A stretch of 64,000 nucleotides of DNA, from the NCBI GenBank assembly GCA_963665975.1, contig OY762508.1:1736001-1800000 (forward strand), written 5' to 3'. A program made the translations under genes and the position numbers. The stretch comes from G963665975 sp963665975. Lineage in GTDB: Bacteria; Bacteroidota; Rhodothermia; Rhodothermales; Bin80. Positions 63,639 to 64,000 of the stretch are shown piece after piece. Every line of letters starts with the position of its first letter. Within the stretch, counting starts at the first letter, position 1. The notes beneath the pieces are model-generated. The model was not told the origin of the DNA and did no database searches. It saw only the letters and a list, made by a program, of their open reading frames with translations.

Positions 63639-64000
63639 GTCGAGTCGCCCGGGGGAATTTCACCCCCGGGCGCTCACAGAACCGTGCTTGAGCTTCTCAG
63701 CTCACACGGCTCATCCTGTGCAACCGTTCTTTTGGAAGAAGTCGCCAGTGGGCAAACAGATCAGGCTTGCACCGCCGAACGTTCCGCAGCCACGCAGCCG
63801 CGCGTCGTCGATGCCCGCGCAACCGCTTGTACTTACGCGTCACCCAGAGGACAAGGCGTTCGTCTATCTTGCGCAGCGCAGGGTACATCCCCGACTTGTA
63901 GAATGCTCCGTAGTACTGTATCCATCCCCGAATAGTCGCATTGAACATGCGAGCCAGATCCTCCAGCGCCTTATCGCTGCGCAAATGCAGCTTCCAGCTC
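63639..64000 (-). mobile_element. Group II intron G, 3' end
   Basis: 3' end ...GGGCGACTCGAC at 63639; domain VI hairpin CCCGGGGGTGAAATTCCCCCGGG; domain V at about 63675-63714 (GAGCCGTGTGAGC / GCACGGTTCTGTGAG). Runs off the right edge. Confidence 0.85.
63697..64000 (-). CDS. Intron G RT/maturase, C-terminal end (partial)
   Basis: The frame is open to the window edge and reads SWKLHLRSDKALEDLARMFNA, 'TIRGWIQYYGAFYKSGMYPAL', 'RKYKRLRGHRRRAAAWL', ending RLHRMSRVS. This is the group II maturase-specific domain of the longer (about 600 residue) RT class, different from introns A, B, E and K. Confidence 0.9.
   Translation of the reverse strand, partial: SWKLHLRSDKALEDLARMFNATIRGWIQYYGAFYKSGMYPALRKIDERLVLWVTRKYKRLRGHRRRAAAWLRNVRRCKPDLFAHWRLLPKERLHRMSRVS

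Larger units (their letters stand above)
63006..64000 (-). mobile_element. Group II intron F, 3' part (cut by intron G)
   Basis: 3' end ...CCGAC at about 63006 in the leader of intron E; domain V at about 63050-63090 (AAAGCGGCCTACGGG / CCGTACGGGCCGTTT). Interrupted at 63639 by intron G in the YADD codons. The 5' half lies outside the window. Confidence 0.8.

Noticed and set aside
36942..63984. Reverse transcriptases as retrons, DGRs or defence RTs
   Set aside because: They have maturase X domains and lie in elements with GTGCG 5' ends, domain V hairpins and AY 3' ends, so they are group II intron proteins.

Overview
The window looks like the accessory genome of a Bacteroidota/Rhodothermota-type bacterium. 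It carries several 6-bladed beta-propeller lipoproteins, a GLPGLI-family protein followed by a TonB-dependent-receptor-like barrel with a CarboxypepD_reg domain, and secreted proteins with Sec signals. There is no rRNA, tRNA or core housekeeping operon, and no CRISPR array. Taxonomy is inferred from these families only.

Left part (1-36 kb). Two toxin-antitoxin modules come first: an AbiEi/AbiEii pair, then MntA with a frameshifted HepT. Next is a minus-strand conjugative type IV secretion operon of the Trb type. Its order is small unknown gene, traF, trbB, trbC, trbD, trbE, trbJ, trbL, trbF, a 10.4 kb interruption, then trbG, trbI, traG/virD4. The interruption (7.1-17.55 kb) holds a choice-of-anchor-B/FG-GAP protein, a DUF1501 protein, a DUF1549/DUF1553 cytochrome, a beta-propeller lipoprotein and three transposase remnants. 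No relaxase, trbH or trbK was recognised. From 25.6 to 36 kb there are a thioredoxin-fold protein, a small cysteine-rich secreted peptide, beta-propellers, a GH20-like hydrolase, an outer-membrane barrel gene with a truncated second copy, and a nucleotidyltransferase/winged-helix gene pair lying between those two copies.

Right part (36.5-64 kb). This is almost entirely nested mobile DNA: group II introns, IS110, IS4, IS66, IS630, IS3 and IS5 elements. One resident island survives at 45.3-49.6 kb (cysteine-rich peptide, GLPGLI protein, receptor). Intron ends can be placed to the base, because removing an intron restores the reading frame of the interrupted reverse transcriptase. From 53 kb to the end the nesting is IS66 > intron D > intron G' > IS4 > intron E > intron K > intron J > IS110. 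A side chain, intron F > intron G, sits in the 5' leader of intron E. Several introns have landed in codons for conserved RT motifs (SNIY/LNE, G/TPQG, YADD) of other group II introns. Two IS110 copies sit at exactly the same place, the domain IV/V boundary of two related introns.

The parts most worth attention are this intron-in-intron nest with its apparent target preferences, the split Trb operon, and a possible secreted cysteine-rich peptide / thioredoxin-fold / beta-propeller / GLPGLI-receptor locus. All calls come from reading the sequence; no database search was run.
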